From Loxodes magnus (Eukaryota; Ciliophora; Karyorelictea; Loxodida; Loxodidae): a DNA stretch of 64,000 nucleotides. Position 1 is the first letter of the stretch, and each line of letters begins with the position of its first letter. The position numbers and the translations under genes are program-made. Of this stretch, positions 22,490-34,626 are shown one piece after another. The notes under the pieces were generated by a model. The model made no database searches and was not told where the DNA came from. It saw only the letters and a program-made list of their open reading frames with translations. Where the stretch lies: positions 82,459 through 146,458 of the forward strand of contig CAMPDV010001068.1 in NCBI GenBank assembly GCA_946699065.1, read 5' to 3'.

Positions 22490-24545
22490 TAATTAATTAA
22501 AAAAGCAAAAGGACTTTAAATATAAAATTAGGAAACTGGCTTATTAAATAATTAAACTGTTTTAATAGGAAAATTAATATGTATAATGCTAGGTAAATTG
22601 AATGTTAAATGATATTTCCATATATTTATTTATTATTCCAATTATGAAGTTATTATTATAACAGAATTAATATACCATTTTATTTGCTAACATTGAAAAA
22701 TAAAATTATTGAGTATATACTTTGCAAATATCTAACAGTAAGTTTAAGAAAGATATATACGTTAAATAATTAAAAGGTCATATCTAGTTAATAGAAAGGC
22801 AGCAAAAAGGTATTTAAATGAGAATTTAAAATCTATTTAGTTTTTTTTATGCAATTTTAGTTGATCGAAATCAATAAATTAAGCAAAAAGGTATAACATA
22901 TTTCTTTAAATAACTTTAAGTTTATCTATAATTTTTATGAGATATATAATTACTAAAATCTAAGACATAAAAATAGCTAAAATTTATATAAATCAAGAAA
23001 ATTGTTTAATTAAGATATTCAAGTTGATAAATTAAAAAAAGTCTATATAAAAAATGAGTATTTCGCTAATATATGTGTAAATGCTTTTTTTAAAGCGACT
23101 ATGTATATTATATTTGAATTTTAGAACTTAAGTTATATAGATAAGACATTATCTCAAGGATAAAGGAATTTTTTGAAGTTAATTACATTTTTTAATCTCA
23201 TGCGAATCTTTAAGAATTGGAAAAGATGATATTTCATAATGAAGTTTTAATATAATTTATTAAAATTGGTTAATAACTAATATCAATAGAGAAAAGGAAA
23301 TGTAATAATTTTCATTTAATTAAAAAATTGCAAGTATTTTTATAACTTTTTAACTTTTTTTACTAAATAAAAGAAGAATTTTATCAATTTTTATCATTTT
23401 AAATAGAATGAACATCTTGGTAATATCACTATATTTCATCTATAAGATATGACTTCTTAAAAATAAAAAGCGATATTTTTATACTTGCTTTCATATTTAG
23501 AATTTATCTTATTTCATCTTATACAATCAACAATATTTATTTACATAAACATTTTTTTAATCTCTTTAATCCACAAATAACTCATATTTAATATCTATTT
23601 ATAAGCTAATTTTTATGAAACTGGATCATTAAATATATTGGTATAAACTAAATATAAAGTTTTTGTGAATTATCTATGTTTGTTGGATTTCTCACTATTA
23701 TTTTATATGTAATAATAATATTAAAATTATAAGTAATAATATATTAAGATATAATTAGAAAGCTATATAAGATAGATGTAGTTTAATTTTTAATTTAAGA
23801 ACTTTATTATTTCTATTTCAACTATTATTAAAAGATCAATTAAATACGCTGCTTACCATAGTGCTACTGCCTTTTATTTCTAATCAAAAGAAAGAGGGTT
23901 CTATTCCCTCAGTAGCCTTTTTGCATGTTATGTATTCATTTTAATAGAAAATAAAATGTCTCTTAATGTTTATCTTTATTCACTTCATATTAAACTTATA
24001 AAAGATAGCCTGCTTTTTGAACATTTTATATATCTTCTTAAATAATATAAGAATCATTTACCTATATAATTATACCTTTCAGACTTTAAAAAGCTCTATT
24101 TAAATTCTTGAAACAGGAACTTAAAATTTATAAATGTAAAATAACAAAAAAGAAAACATTATTATGATTTAGAGGTTACTCAGATAAAATTCAGCATAAA
24201 TAAGTTTGAAATAAGATATTAAATAGTTACAGTAATACGGTTTTATCCTGATTTATTGATGTTTAAAGAGAAAGCAAGGATTTAAGAGAAGGAATTTAGT
24301 TTTTCTAGAAATTTCTTAATTAAAATGAATGAAGTGAAATAAATTAAAACTTGAATTTTTAAATAAATAATTAAAGTTATATTGCTAAATTATTAAATTA
24401 TTAAATTATTAAATTAAAAGGTAAATAGGATTTATTTATTTATAACACTTTTAATATATCTGCTTTAATTTTAAAATGATATTTAAAAAAGATAACTATA
24501 TAATGCAATTATTATATTTTAAATTTAATAATAATAAAAATATTA
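22490..24545. other. AT-rich stretch with only a tRNA-like sequence
   Basis: Apart from the tRNA-like structure at 23,847-23,917 and a short (ATTAAATT) reiteration near 24,386-24,415, nothing was recognised. Confidence 0.35.
23847..23917 (+). tRNA. tRNA-like sequence, possible decayed tRNA-Arg(UCU)
   Basis: A good T arm is present (GAGGG, loop TTCTATT, CCCTC at 23,894-23,910). The anticodon loop TTTCTAA would give UCU, and TTTCTAATCAAAAG resembles tRNA-Arg(UCU) of other eukaryotes. A TTTTT run follows, as expected for a Pol III terminator. Against this, the acceptor pairing CGCTGCT/AGTAGCC has a C-C mismatch, the anticodon stem has one mismatch and no proper D stem forms. An alternative perfect 7-bp pairing, GCTACTG (23,863-23,869) with CAGTAGC (23,910-23,916), would give a D-armless shape. 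Probably a pseudo-tRNA. Confidence 0.3.
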
Positions 24546-24559
24546 ACTAAATGTTTAAA

Positions 24560-25210
24560 ATTTTTGAAGTTCTCCAAGATTCAAACGATTTCGCTCCGCC
24601 TTTTTTAAAGTGGAAATTAACCACGGCATTTTTTGTATATGGGTAGCTACCATCAAGAATTTTTCATATTACTAATAAAAAACTTCTATTTATAAATTCC
24701 AGAATTGATTATTCAAAGCTTGTTCAATATGCTTCATGTTTTGATTTTTTCTCTTTTATGCAAATTTTATCATTTTTATCAATTTTTAATATAAGTGATA
24801 GTTTGAGCTACAACATCACAAATTTTTTATCTATTTTTTCTTAATCCACTAAGGAAAAAGTAATTTTTCTATCTTTTCTGTTCTTTGAATTAAATTTTTA
24901 TCATTATTTTATTCAGTAGTCATTTCTTGATCTTTAGCTTAAGAAGTTAGGAATTCAATACTTATATTTACTCCTTGCTTGAAATTTTTCTAAGACTGAA
25001 TATAGAGCTATAGTTCTGTCACAGCATTGCTTTATATAAGTTATTGCCTAAGAATTAAAAATTCGTAATTTTAGCTTCAAAGTTATTCATAAGATCTCTA
25101 ATTCTTTCTTCTTGATTGTATATTTGTTCTTCATATTTAGAAATTAGATTTTTCATCTTTTTCATTTCGGTTAAAAACAAAGTACTTACATCCACTTGCC
25201 CAACCATTAC
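24560..25210 (-). mobile_element. LINE ORF1-type copy, decayed
   Basis: The minus strand begins near 25,205 with MVGQVDVSTLFLTEMKKMKN and a coiled-coil region (LISKYEEQIYNQEERIRDLM) equivalent to the middle of the intact ORF1. Further on, in another frame, come a degenerate knuckle-like CCSSNYHLY and the family's C-terminal region (QYEKFLMVATHIQKMPWLIS). The N-terminal third is missing and more than one frame change is present. Confidence 0.4.
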
Positions 25211-25214
25211 TTTC

Positions 25215-26385
25215 CTTTCTAAAGAGGATCTTGATGATATTTTAAATATAAATTTAGATTGTAGAATCTAGGTATTAGATATTGAAAATAAGGATATTAA
25301 TAAATTATTTAGGACATTATATTCTTTTAAAATATATTGAAATAAATAATTATAGTGTAATAGCAAAGGGTTTAAAAATTCTAAAGTATGAATAAACTAG
25401 ATCTAGTGCAATATTTATTAGTATTTAGGAAATAAAGAATTTGAGTTTCTAGATGATTTATGGTAATTAAATTGTAAATTAAATAATAATGATTTAAGTT
25501 CTGAAAGAATAATTAAAGTATAAGAATTCTAGATAGGTCTAATCTTATTTATAGTTAATTTTAATAAATTAAAAGGATTTATCTATGGTTTATATAATAA
25601 AAATAATAATAAGATTAACATATTAAAACTAATATTTTATTATAACTATAGAAATATATATTCCTTTACTTATTTATTTAACTTGCTTAAACTAACTATA
25701 ATTTATAAGTATTATTAAATTAAACTTTTATAACTTGCTGCTTAATTAATATACTCATTATTTTAAAGTTACAACTATAAGATTATGCGCAATACTATGA
25801 AATAAGCTAAAACTTGTTTACAATAAATAAAGCTAAATTTTAATTAAATGTATATAAATAACTAATACATTTGATAATTTACTCTTAATATATTAAAATG
25901 TAAAGCAAAAGTTAGACTAAAGTAAATAAGAAAATGGTATTAACTAACCAATTAAATAAACTATATAAAATTTAAATATAACTATAATATTTAAATTATA
26001 AAATGCTAGATATTAATATTTATAAGAATTATTATTTTATTTTTAAATAAATACCTTATAAAAGAGTAAAATTATTTAAACTATTATTCAAGTCTCAATT
26101 ATAAATAAACTAACTTCATTTTTAAATTTATAAACCTTTTCCATAATAAAACAATTACAAGTAAACTTTAACGTTTATCTAATTTATTATTTAAGTAAAA
26201 TTAAAACTAATTATTATGAGTTAAATAATAAATTAGGCTCTTTCTATTTATTTTTCTTTTTTCAGTTTTTATATAATTGTTGATATAAATCATAACAATT
26301 ATGATTTATTATAATTTAGCTTGAAGCAAACTTAACAGGTTTCTTAGTAAATTAAATGTTTTATATGCATTTGATATATTAAACA
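25215..26385. other. AT-rich stretch without a recognisable gene
   Basis: Nothing identifiable on either strand. Confidence 0.35.
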
Positions 26386-26389
26386 TTTC

Positions 26390-26660
26390 TATTATTCAAA
26401 AATTATATTTTCTTTAATGATGAAATCTAATTACAATTATCTCTAGGACATCTTTAAATCCAACCTTTTCATCCTTTAAATCTTCCTCTTACTGTTTTCA
26501 TTATAAATTTTAATCTCCATCAATATATCTATCAAGCATATAAATTTTATAATTCTCATCTTAAATTCTTTATGAAGATATAAAAGGAATGTAATAATAA
26601 AGCACTTCTCAAACTTCAAAATCAAAATAAAATTTCTAGGATGAATAAAATAAAATAGTT
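26390..26660 (-). pseudogene. Fragment of the kinase-kelch gene family (kelch part)
   Basis: The plus-strand text from TCTAATTACAATTATCTC through TTTTCATTATAAATTTTAATCT to TCTCAAACTTCAAAATCAAAA aligns in order with 27,660-27,880, the C-terminal kelch part of kinase-kelch gene 1. It is clearly diverged, with small gaps. Only this part is present, about 0.8 kb downstream of gene 1, in the same orientation. It is likely the remnant of a tandem duplicate. The short minus-strand frame at 26,476-26,664 falls inside it. Confidence 0.55.
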
Positions 26661-26664
26661 TCAA

Positions 26665-27460
26665 AATATAGAAATATTGGAGTGTATCTATAATACTTAC
26701 AACATAGGCTATAATAATTATTAGAATATGCTAATAATATAATTTTTTATTGCTTATATGATTATCTTTCTCTTTATTTAGCTTATTTATATATTTTATT
26801 ATTTTCATTTTATTAGTCTGGAAATTAGCTTTTTATTTAAGTAATTGTAATCTTTCAATGCATAATCTTTTTGCTTGAATAATTTTAAGTAGTTTCTTTT
26901 ATAGATCAGAGCAAAGAAATAATCTAATTTAATAATTTGGTTTTTAGATAATTTTTCTATATAAAATTAATCTCATTCATAGCTATTTCTGAGTTCTTAA
27001 TTTAAATTATTTAAATATAATTTTGCTTATATTTATCAATAATAAACTATTTACTCTTTTTTTCGCTCTTATTTAATAAAAGAATCTTACAGAACATAGA
27101 ATCATCTATAATAAAAATTTTAACTTACATTTAAATAACTGCAATGTTTTAACTATAATGCGTAATTTGGAAGAAGAAATAAAAATGCTAGTGCTAAATA
27201 GAGTATTCCTTTATAATAATGTACAAGGATAAAATAATTTTAGATAATTACAATTTTAGAATGAAACTAATTATTTATTAAAGAAATAATATTCTAACTT
27301 TTATAAATTTCAGTGTATAATCCAGTTTTGTCTTTCCTAAAATTAAATTAATTCAAAAATTTTATTTCTATAATAATTAAAATTAAGACACTATTTTATT
27401 AGATTTTTCAAATTAACAAAGCTAATCTAAATTAATATAATTTATTTTAGTTTTAAAGAT
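26665..27460. other. No clear gene downstream of kinase-kelch gene 1
   Basis: AT-rich. It may include further decayed sequence of the duplicated kinase-kelch gene, but I could not align it with confidence. Confidence 0.3.
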
Positions 27461-27461
27461 A

Positions 27462-29444
27462 TCAAAATTATTATTGCTTCTACTCTTCATTCTGTTAATA
27501 TCTATTTTCACTTCTAGACTTCTAAAGCTACTCCTAATCTTATTCATTTACGAATCTTATTTTAATCTCATATAATGTTTCTCAGATCTTATTTTCTATA
27601 TCATAGCTATAAATCTTTTTTCCATCAAATACATATATTTTCTAATTATCTAATATTGGATTCTAATTGCAAGGCCCTCCAGGATAACTCTAATCACCTA
27701 TCTTTCCATAATTCAACTCCTCTTCTTGCTTTTTTCATTATAAATTATAAACTCCATCTATATATTCACCGAACATATAAACTTTATGACTCTCATCTTA
27801 AACTAAACTTAATGCAGATCCTAAAGGAATGCAATCATAAAGTATTTCTCAAACTTCAAAATCAAAATCAAATCGCTAGCCTGACATTTATTCTAGTCCT
27901 TCATTATCTATTCCCCCTAGAACAATAATAGTTTGATCTATCAAAATACTTCCAAAATTTTTATTATTGTATATTATTTCATCAAATTTTACGAATTTGT
28001 CTTCTTCCACGCTATAATATTCGCATGTTTAGTCAGGTTAAGATGGATTATTACCACAAAATATGTAAATTAATTCATTACTTTTAATACTTCTATGAAT
28101 TATTCCTGGATTGCTTCTAGACTATAGCATCTATTTTTATTTTATAACTTTTAAATTTTTCCTGTTAATAATTTGAAAGTTTTGTGAGCGGTTTCCATCA
28201 AATTTTCCTCCAGCAACGTAAATAAAATCTTAAGTGTAATAAACAGAAGTTTCTTCGTCCATCTAAATAGAATTGTTTTATAGTCTCTATTCAATAAATA
28301 TTACTCCATTTCTAGTTATTACTGTATTTGCATCCTTTAAAAAAAGACAATTAGGAAATTAATTGTAATTCATAAATTATTTATCTTTTAACTCTTAAGT
28401 TGAATTTACTGAAACTTATGGATCGATTTTCGAAGTTTGAATATTCTTTGAATTAATATCTTCTTATTTAATCAAATTTAACTCTTAATGCTAAGTTTCG
28501 TAAGTATTTTAAATTTATTCAATTGTTGCTCTAAACTCTTCAATGTTTGGTCTATTGTTTGGATTATAATTAAAGCATTTTTCTAAAAGCTAATTTAATT
28601 CTTTATTCTTCTTAATTTATTTTCCTATTTCTGGAATTTTTTTTTATTCCACAACATAATTAAAAATTTAATTTTTAGGTATATTACAGAGTGGAGCTTT
28701 TTCATTCAAAATTTCTGTTGCAACGCATGCAAGAGACCAAATATCACTTTAAGGATATATTTTTCTCAAAAATACTTCTGGAGCCATTCACTAAGTGGTT
28801 CCTCTCATTTTAGAAGTTGTAGATACAATATCATCACTTGCTAAGCCTAAATCAGCTATTTTAGGAGTATTATTATCATCTAATAAAATATTTAAAGATT
28901 TGATATCTCTATGAATGAGGCCTACATTGTGAATGGCTTGTATTCCTTCAGCAATTTAGCCAAGTAACTTTATGTTTTTATAAAATTTCTCTTTTTTATT
29001 TAAGGTATCAGGAAATAATTATTCATTTTTAATTAAGTCATACAAATTTCCTTTTCGTTAATAATCAGAATAATGACAGAAACAGTAATTATCTTCCTCA
29101 CTAGTATCAATAACTACTCCTATAATTCTCAAAACTTTTTGATGATTAACTGACAAAAGTTATTTGCATTCATTGTAGAAATTATTAATGAATTCTTGCT
29201 AAGTTACACCTCTTTTTTGGGTCATTATTTTGAGTGCATAGTCAAGATTGTCAATTTTTATAACATAGACTGATCCAAAACCTCCTTTGCCAATTTTTTT
29301 AAGTTAACTAAGATATTTTCCATTTGGAATTAGTTAATGATAATCTCATATTCTAATAGGTGATCTGATATCTTTTGAAGCTCCGTTTTAGTATAAGAAT
29401 TCTCAAATATCATAAACTGTATAATCTTATTTCTTAGATTCCAT
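27462..29444 (-). CDS. TKL-like protein kinase with C-terminal kelch-type repeats (kinase-kelch gene 1)
   Basis: ATG at 29444 to TGA at 27462-27464 is one frame of 660 residues. The kinase domain (about 45-300) has the glycine loop GKGGFGSVY (52-60), the Lys in YALKIM, the catalytic loop HRDIKSLN (178-185), IADLGLA in place of the usual DFG, and TTQWMAPE. In that last motif Gln is TAG and Trp is [11 protein letters not shown] is typical of the tyrosine-kinase-like group. Residues about 355-640 hold kelch-type beta-propeller repeats ([48 protein letters not shown]). It would phosphorylate Ser/Thr, with the propeller as the likely partner-binding part. The C-terminus is Gln/Glu-rich just before the TGA. 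Two paralogues lie at 41.2-43.4 and 54.3-56.3 kb. Confidence 0.8.
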
Positions 29445-29900
29445 TTATATTTATAAAATTAAATTATAGAAAGTGGTCTTAATTAAATCTAAAGACCTTA
29501 TTTAAATTAGTTTATTTCGCTAGAAACTAAAAAGTGTTTGCTTACAAAGGTTAAGTCTTTTTACCAAAAATTTAATTATAGAAATGAAGTTTAAAAAATA
29601 AAGATTCTATTTATAGTTATAAGACAAGGAACTATTTCTAGTTGTGATACTCTATTCTCTTTATATAAACCTCTTATTATTTGAAGATGTTGGTCATTTA
29701 AATTTAATAACGTAAAAGCTTAGACTCAAAGATTTTAAATTAGTTAATTATTAGATATTTCTAAGTATTTCAAACTAATTAATCAAAATTATGAAGATAA
29801 ACATTACTACCAGCATTAAATCACTCTACTTCTTTATTTCTTTTTATTATATTCATATCCAAATTTAATATCTAGATACTTTCAAATTATTCATTTATTC

Positions 29901-30205
29901 ATTTCAACTAAAAAAGCTTTTGAACCGGAAATTCCTTTCCGATTGCACGACTCGATGCTCTCTTTTTATGGAATAACGGGGATACCCTGTTGTGCTCCAG
30001 GCACAGCTGCTAGGGAGCTCCATCGCTATGAGCAGCCAGGCTTCAAGCCCCTATCAAGAGCGGATAATCTCAAAGACACTGTTCCCTTCAGAAAATGACT
30101 CTGACCAGGGACTTTCTCAGCGACAGGAAAGGAACTTATTCCTAGCCATAAAACCAGAAAGTTTAGTCACGAAGGTCATTCTCAGCTCCCACCATCTTTT
30201 CAATT
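29901..30205 (-). repeat. Dispersed ~300-bp repeat, family A, copy 3 (inverted)
   Basis: Same element as at 22,183 and 61,301 in the opposite orientation, lying between the divergent kinase-kelch 1 and WWE genes. The plus-strand 84-residue frame here is nearly identical in sequence to the minus-strand frame in copy 2, simply because the two copies are nearly identical. I do not regard it as a gene. Confidence 0.8.
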
Positions 30206-30605
30206 ATTACTTTAAAATTATTTCTCATATAATTAATAAGAATTAAATCAAGTTTGCTGTTTCCAAAATAAAATGAAAAGAAAAGTTACTAAAAGAATAA
30301 AAAATAATTTTTGAAGATATCAAATTTAAATACTGCTATACATCAAAGTGCAAATCTAATGTATTAATAGACTCCAAGTAAGCTAATTAAGTTATATAAG
30401 CATATTAACTTAGATACTTTTACAATCTAATCCATATTATATCAAAATTATTATAACCAAATAATTTACTTTAAATTCAAACTTTAGAAAGTGAAAGAAA
30501 GATCTAGTGATATAGATGTAGAATCTAATTATTCAAATACTAGCCATAATATACTAAATGCTAGAGTATATTATATATGATAAGCGTGATAGATTGTAAG
30601 GATAT

Positions 30606-32523
30606 ATGTATAATAATTAAATTATTAAGTTAAAAATAAAAATTATTTAGTCTATTTAAGCAGAATGCAATATATGTCTAAATTAGTTTGAAAGTGAGGT
30701 TTATATACCTAAGATTCTTCAGTGTGTCATTCATTATGTATAGTCTGCTTAAAATAAATTTGTAAGATACTTAAAAAATTACCTGTCATAAATGTAGGCA
30801 AGTGTTCAACATGGATCCCGATCAAAGTATTACTAATTTTGGGCTTTTAAAGATTCTCTAATCCCAGAAGTAAGAAAAAAATAGGAATAAAACTGAAATT
30901 AACATAATTTAATCTAAAATAATCTTTTGCTTAACTCATTAAGAATTAGTTTGTCATGGATGTACTCTTGGTAATCATGCATCTCCAAACTTCAATGTCA
31001 AAGATTTTAGAAACGCCTATAAAGAAATGATTCCGAAATATGCAAACTAAATGCAAGTAATTACATCCTAAACAGATAAACTTAACAGATTTTACTAATA
31101 GAAGATTAAATTAGATATTGAGCAGTTCAAAGAAATGATTATCAAGCAAACTGAAGAACTTATAAACTTTCTCTAAGAAAATAAGCAATCAATGATAAAA
31201 AAAGCAGATGATATCTTATAAAACTAAGTAGAATCTTCAAGCAAAGAACAAGAGTAATTTTAACTAGTCTAGTAGGAATTCTAAGAAATACAGAAAGAAT
31301 AAGAAAATGATTAAAGATAAGAGTTACCTTAAATATTAGAAAGAATAAAGAAATTAAAAAACATCGAAGAAAAATTAAGAGCATTTCAATTAAATGATTA
31401 GCAAGATAAAGTCTAAAAGATTATAGTTACTAAATTATTCAGCGAGTAGCTTTAGCAATAAATCAAATAAGAATGTGACATTTAGCTGTAGATAAAGTAG
31501 GAGTAGTAATAATAAAAAATAGTTCAATAGGAAGAGCAAAAGATTTAGATTATTGGGAAAGAGGAAAATAAATAGATTGTGAAGAAAAATAAAAAGACAA
31601 ATGATCTAGAGAGTTCTTTCTTATTTGCAGCAGTTAGGAAATTAAAATTAGATTTAAGCAAATTCTAATTTTATTACTATTTAGAGTAAGATTAACTTGC
31701 TAAAAATTTTTAAAACTAATAGCAACTAGATGCTTGGCTATAAACTTTAAAATAAGATTATCAGCTGTTTGTTCTTGAATTTAAACCAGAAGAAAAAAAA
31801 GCAATAACGATAATCGGAACGTTTCTGTACATGGATAATAAGAAGAACTGAAATAGAATAAATGACACAGCTAATTTACTATTATAATTCGCTTAAAACG
31901 CAAAAGATACTAACGTAGTCATTGCTTTTACAAATGATTACTAATAAAATTTCTATTACGTTGATTTAACCAACCTTTAGTAAGCAAACTTGCAAACTGG
32001 AAAATAAAGATAAATGAAATATGATAAAACTTATAAAAATTACAATAGATGGCAATGACAAAACGAAACAAGACAATATATAGATTTTGAGAAATAGAAT
32101 AGTGACGAAATAGATTAAGCTTTTTAACAAAAACTTCCATCTTGCGAAATTAGAATAGGAGGATTTGCAGAACGTTAGAAAGTTATCGAAATAGATTTCA
32201 TTAGTATGAATTAAAAAAACACACACACTGGATAAAAAAGACCTATAAAAATATTGCCTGGGCTTACTTTACCAAGACCTGGATATATAATTGTTGGAAA
32301 TAAAGAAAATGTTCTAAAAATGATTCAAGAAACAAATAAGTAACATTCTTAAACATTAAATTCAAATCTACCTTTATCTTATTAATTTTGGGTTAATATT
32401 AAGAGTAACCACATAAATAGCTAAAGAAAAAATTATAAAATTCAATACAAACAAAAAAGCAAATTTCATATTAAATTTCTATTTTCAAAGTAAATAAAAG
32501 AAAATCAATTTTTTTTGATGTGA
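30606..32523 (+). CDS. RING / B-box / coiled-coil / WWE protein, ubiquitin-ligase-like
   Basis: The frame from ATG 30606 gives RING ligands ECNIC (residues 20-24) and LQC. The next RING parts, GHSLCIVC and TCHKCRQVF, lie in two further frames, so the finger is complete only across two one-base shifts (about 30,726 and 30,773-30,779). From 30,781 a single frame runs to TGA 32,521-32,523. It holds a B-box-like CLTHQELVCHGC, a long Glu/Lys/Gln coiled coil and a WWE domain (about 32,020-32,260: NRWQWQNETRQYIDFEK and IEIDFISMNQKNTHTG), whose second Trp of W-Q-W is a TGA. WWE domains read ADP-ribose marks or ubiquitin-system partners; the RING would recruit an E2. Both shifts sit at GG/poly-A runs, so an assembly error is as likely as decay. 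Confidence 0.7.
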
Positions 32524-32699
32524 AGGTTTAGCAAAAAGTATAAAATTATATAAATATAATTAATAATTGACTAATTACGCTAACAGTAAATTTATAATAC
32601 ATAAAAAGGCTTCTATTCAAACAACTTAAAATAACAATGAATTTAATTAAAATAAATGAAAAAAAGAATTGGCTGTCTTAATCTTCTTAAAAGTAGTTA

Positions 32700-34259
32700 T
32701 CATGTTTGATTAAAAATTTAGATGTTGTCTGCTTTAATTTTTTAATTTAAATCAACAAAAGCAAAAATTAAATTTCGCTATTTTTAAATTTTGCCCTCTG
32801 CTAGACTTTTTGTACTTAGTTCTAAATTTTAAGGATTCATCTAATTACTTTCTAAGAATTCTATTCTTTTTTAAATCCACTCTAAAAAATCTAAGGCACA
32901 ACTTCCATAAATCTAACTTGCATTTTATAATGATTTATATCTATCAATAGGATCAAAGTTCAATGCTTTATGAATTTTTCTGAGACACACTGGACAAAGA
33001 AAACTTGGTCTACTAATACTCTCTTTAAAATGATTAATACCATTCATAATACACCTGTAAAAAATGCAATGACTCATTCCAAATAAATGCCCAACTTCAT
33101 GAGATAAAATTCTACTCATAAAATATCAAAGCTACATTTCTTAGTCTCCTTCTTATAGTGATTGTGCTTCTTAAAACTCATATCTAGCAAAACTTATTAC
33201 GCAGCATCTTGACATTCTATCGGCAACTCCATATATTCAATTTTCTGGGTGTTTACTATATAAATCATATTTTGTGATTCCTACCATGCAAAATGATCCT
33301 AAAGGTAATTTATATAAACTCATTATATCTCCAGCATTATACTACTCGCCATATTCTGATTAAACAAGCTAAAGTTTATGTTTCTTAATATTCAGAATAG
33401 GTAATATTTGCACTTATATTCCTAAATAAAATGCTTGTATGTATTATTAAAGGATTTTAAGCATATTCTAATTAACTTGCTTGTCAAGAGGTAGAAGAAA
33501 TATTATATTTCTTCCTATAGAAGGTAAGAAATGATTTCATTTTAACCAACTTTTATATCCTTAGCCACCCTCTTTATTTAAACTTAATCAATCATTCTTC
33601 TTCGGGATTTCGATATTTTACCACCAAAGATCAATGTTCTAAAAAACAAATTTAATACTCTATGGAATATCACTTCCTAATGCCTTCTCTTACTACATTC
33701 TATCAGGTCTTTTGAATTTAGGTATTTTTTCAACCATTTTAAAAATAATCCCAACTGATAAATCACTAAATTTGCATAAATTCTGATATTATTAGCATCT
33801 TTCTATGATATACACAAACTAACCCAAATATCTTATATCAATAGAATAAAAGATGACTATATATTCATTTATTAAGCTATGAAAAACTCTAAAAAATTGA
33901 TAAAATAATTAGTTTTAAGACTGCATCCAATAATAATACTCAACTACAAATGCCAAAATATTAGGTATATTAAAATAATAGTTACACTTACTTTTTATCT
34001 ACTTTAGATTCTTAATTTAAGTTATCTATATCTCACTATTATAATTTGATGAAGTTTTAAATTTATTAACTATAAAAGATACACTAAATCAACTAAAGAG
34101 ATAGGGATCATTTTATTAAATATAACCTATTAAAGATGCAAAATGCTTATCAAATACAGTCTTTCAAATTATTTTTATTTCTAAATTAAGTAATTATAAA
34201 GAGTGTTATGCTTATAAATTAATAATTAGGAATATTAGTCTATTCATCTATAAATCCAT
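32700..34259 (-). CDS. Archaemetzincin-family zinc metalloprotease
   Basis: ATG 34259 to TGA 32700-32702 is one frame of 519 residues. The C-terminal half is a clear archaemetzincin: FCMVGITKYDLY, NWIYGVADRM, ISFARYEF, then the metzincin zinc site HEVGHLFGMSHC (His387, Glu388, His391, His397). The second zinc site follows, with its spaced cysteines (YRCIMNGINHFKES, CPVC), then KALNFDPIDRYKSL. These proteases cut peptides at the N-terminal side of basic residues in characterised members, and most are cytosolic. The first ~170 residues (e.g. FDKHFASLIGYIQQNDPYLF) are rich in aromatic residues and not recognisable as part of the family. Two Trp there are TGA. The start overlaps one arm of an 82-bp palindrome, so the N-terminus is uncertain; ATG 33737 (MVEKIPKFKRPDRM) is an alternative start for the conserved part. 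Confidence 0.8.
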
Positions 34260-34279
34260 TTATAACCATAACACTCTTT
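34198..34279. repeat. 82-bp near-perfect inverted repeat at the start of the metalloprotease gene
   Basis: AAAGAGTGTTATGCTTATAA starts one arm (34,198-34,219), and its reverse complement, with one mismatch in 22, forms the other (34,258-34,279). The spacer is 38 bp. The chosen ATG of the archaemetzincin gene (34,257-34,259) sits at the inner edge of the second arm, so the first ~20 codons come from the palindrome. It could be a tiny MITE-like insertion or a hairpin in the mRNA leader. Confidence 0.7.
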
Positions 34280-34626
34280 CTTATAAACTTTAAGGTATTT
34301 ATATCCTTCTAAAAAAGGAGAATCAGAAGTCACTTTTGTTTTTAGTATGATGTTTTTAAACTTTTTCTTGGAAATAAAATAATTAAATTTAGAAAAGCTA
34401 AAATAATATAATAGAGGGAATTATTTAATTTGGCTTGTAATTTAATTATTTAATGATAAAGTCTAAGCTTATTTTATATATAGCCTTTATAATATTCATA
34501 AAACATCAATCTATCTCCTTAATTTATTTATTAAACTTAAACTTTAAAGCTAAAATTTAATAAGAGCTTTTAGACATTTAAGATTTTAAGTGTATATTAA
34601 GTTAAAAAATTCTTATCAGTATTGAA

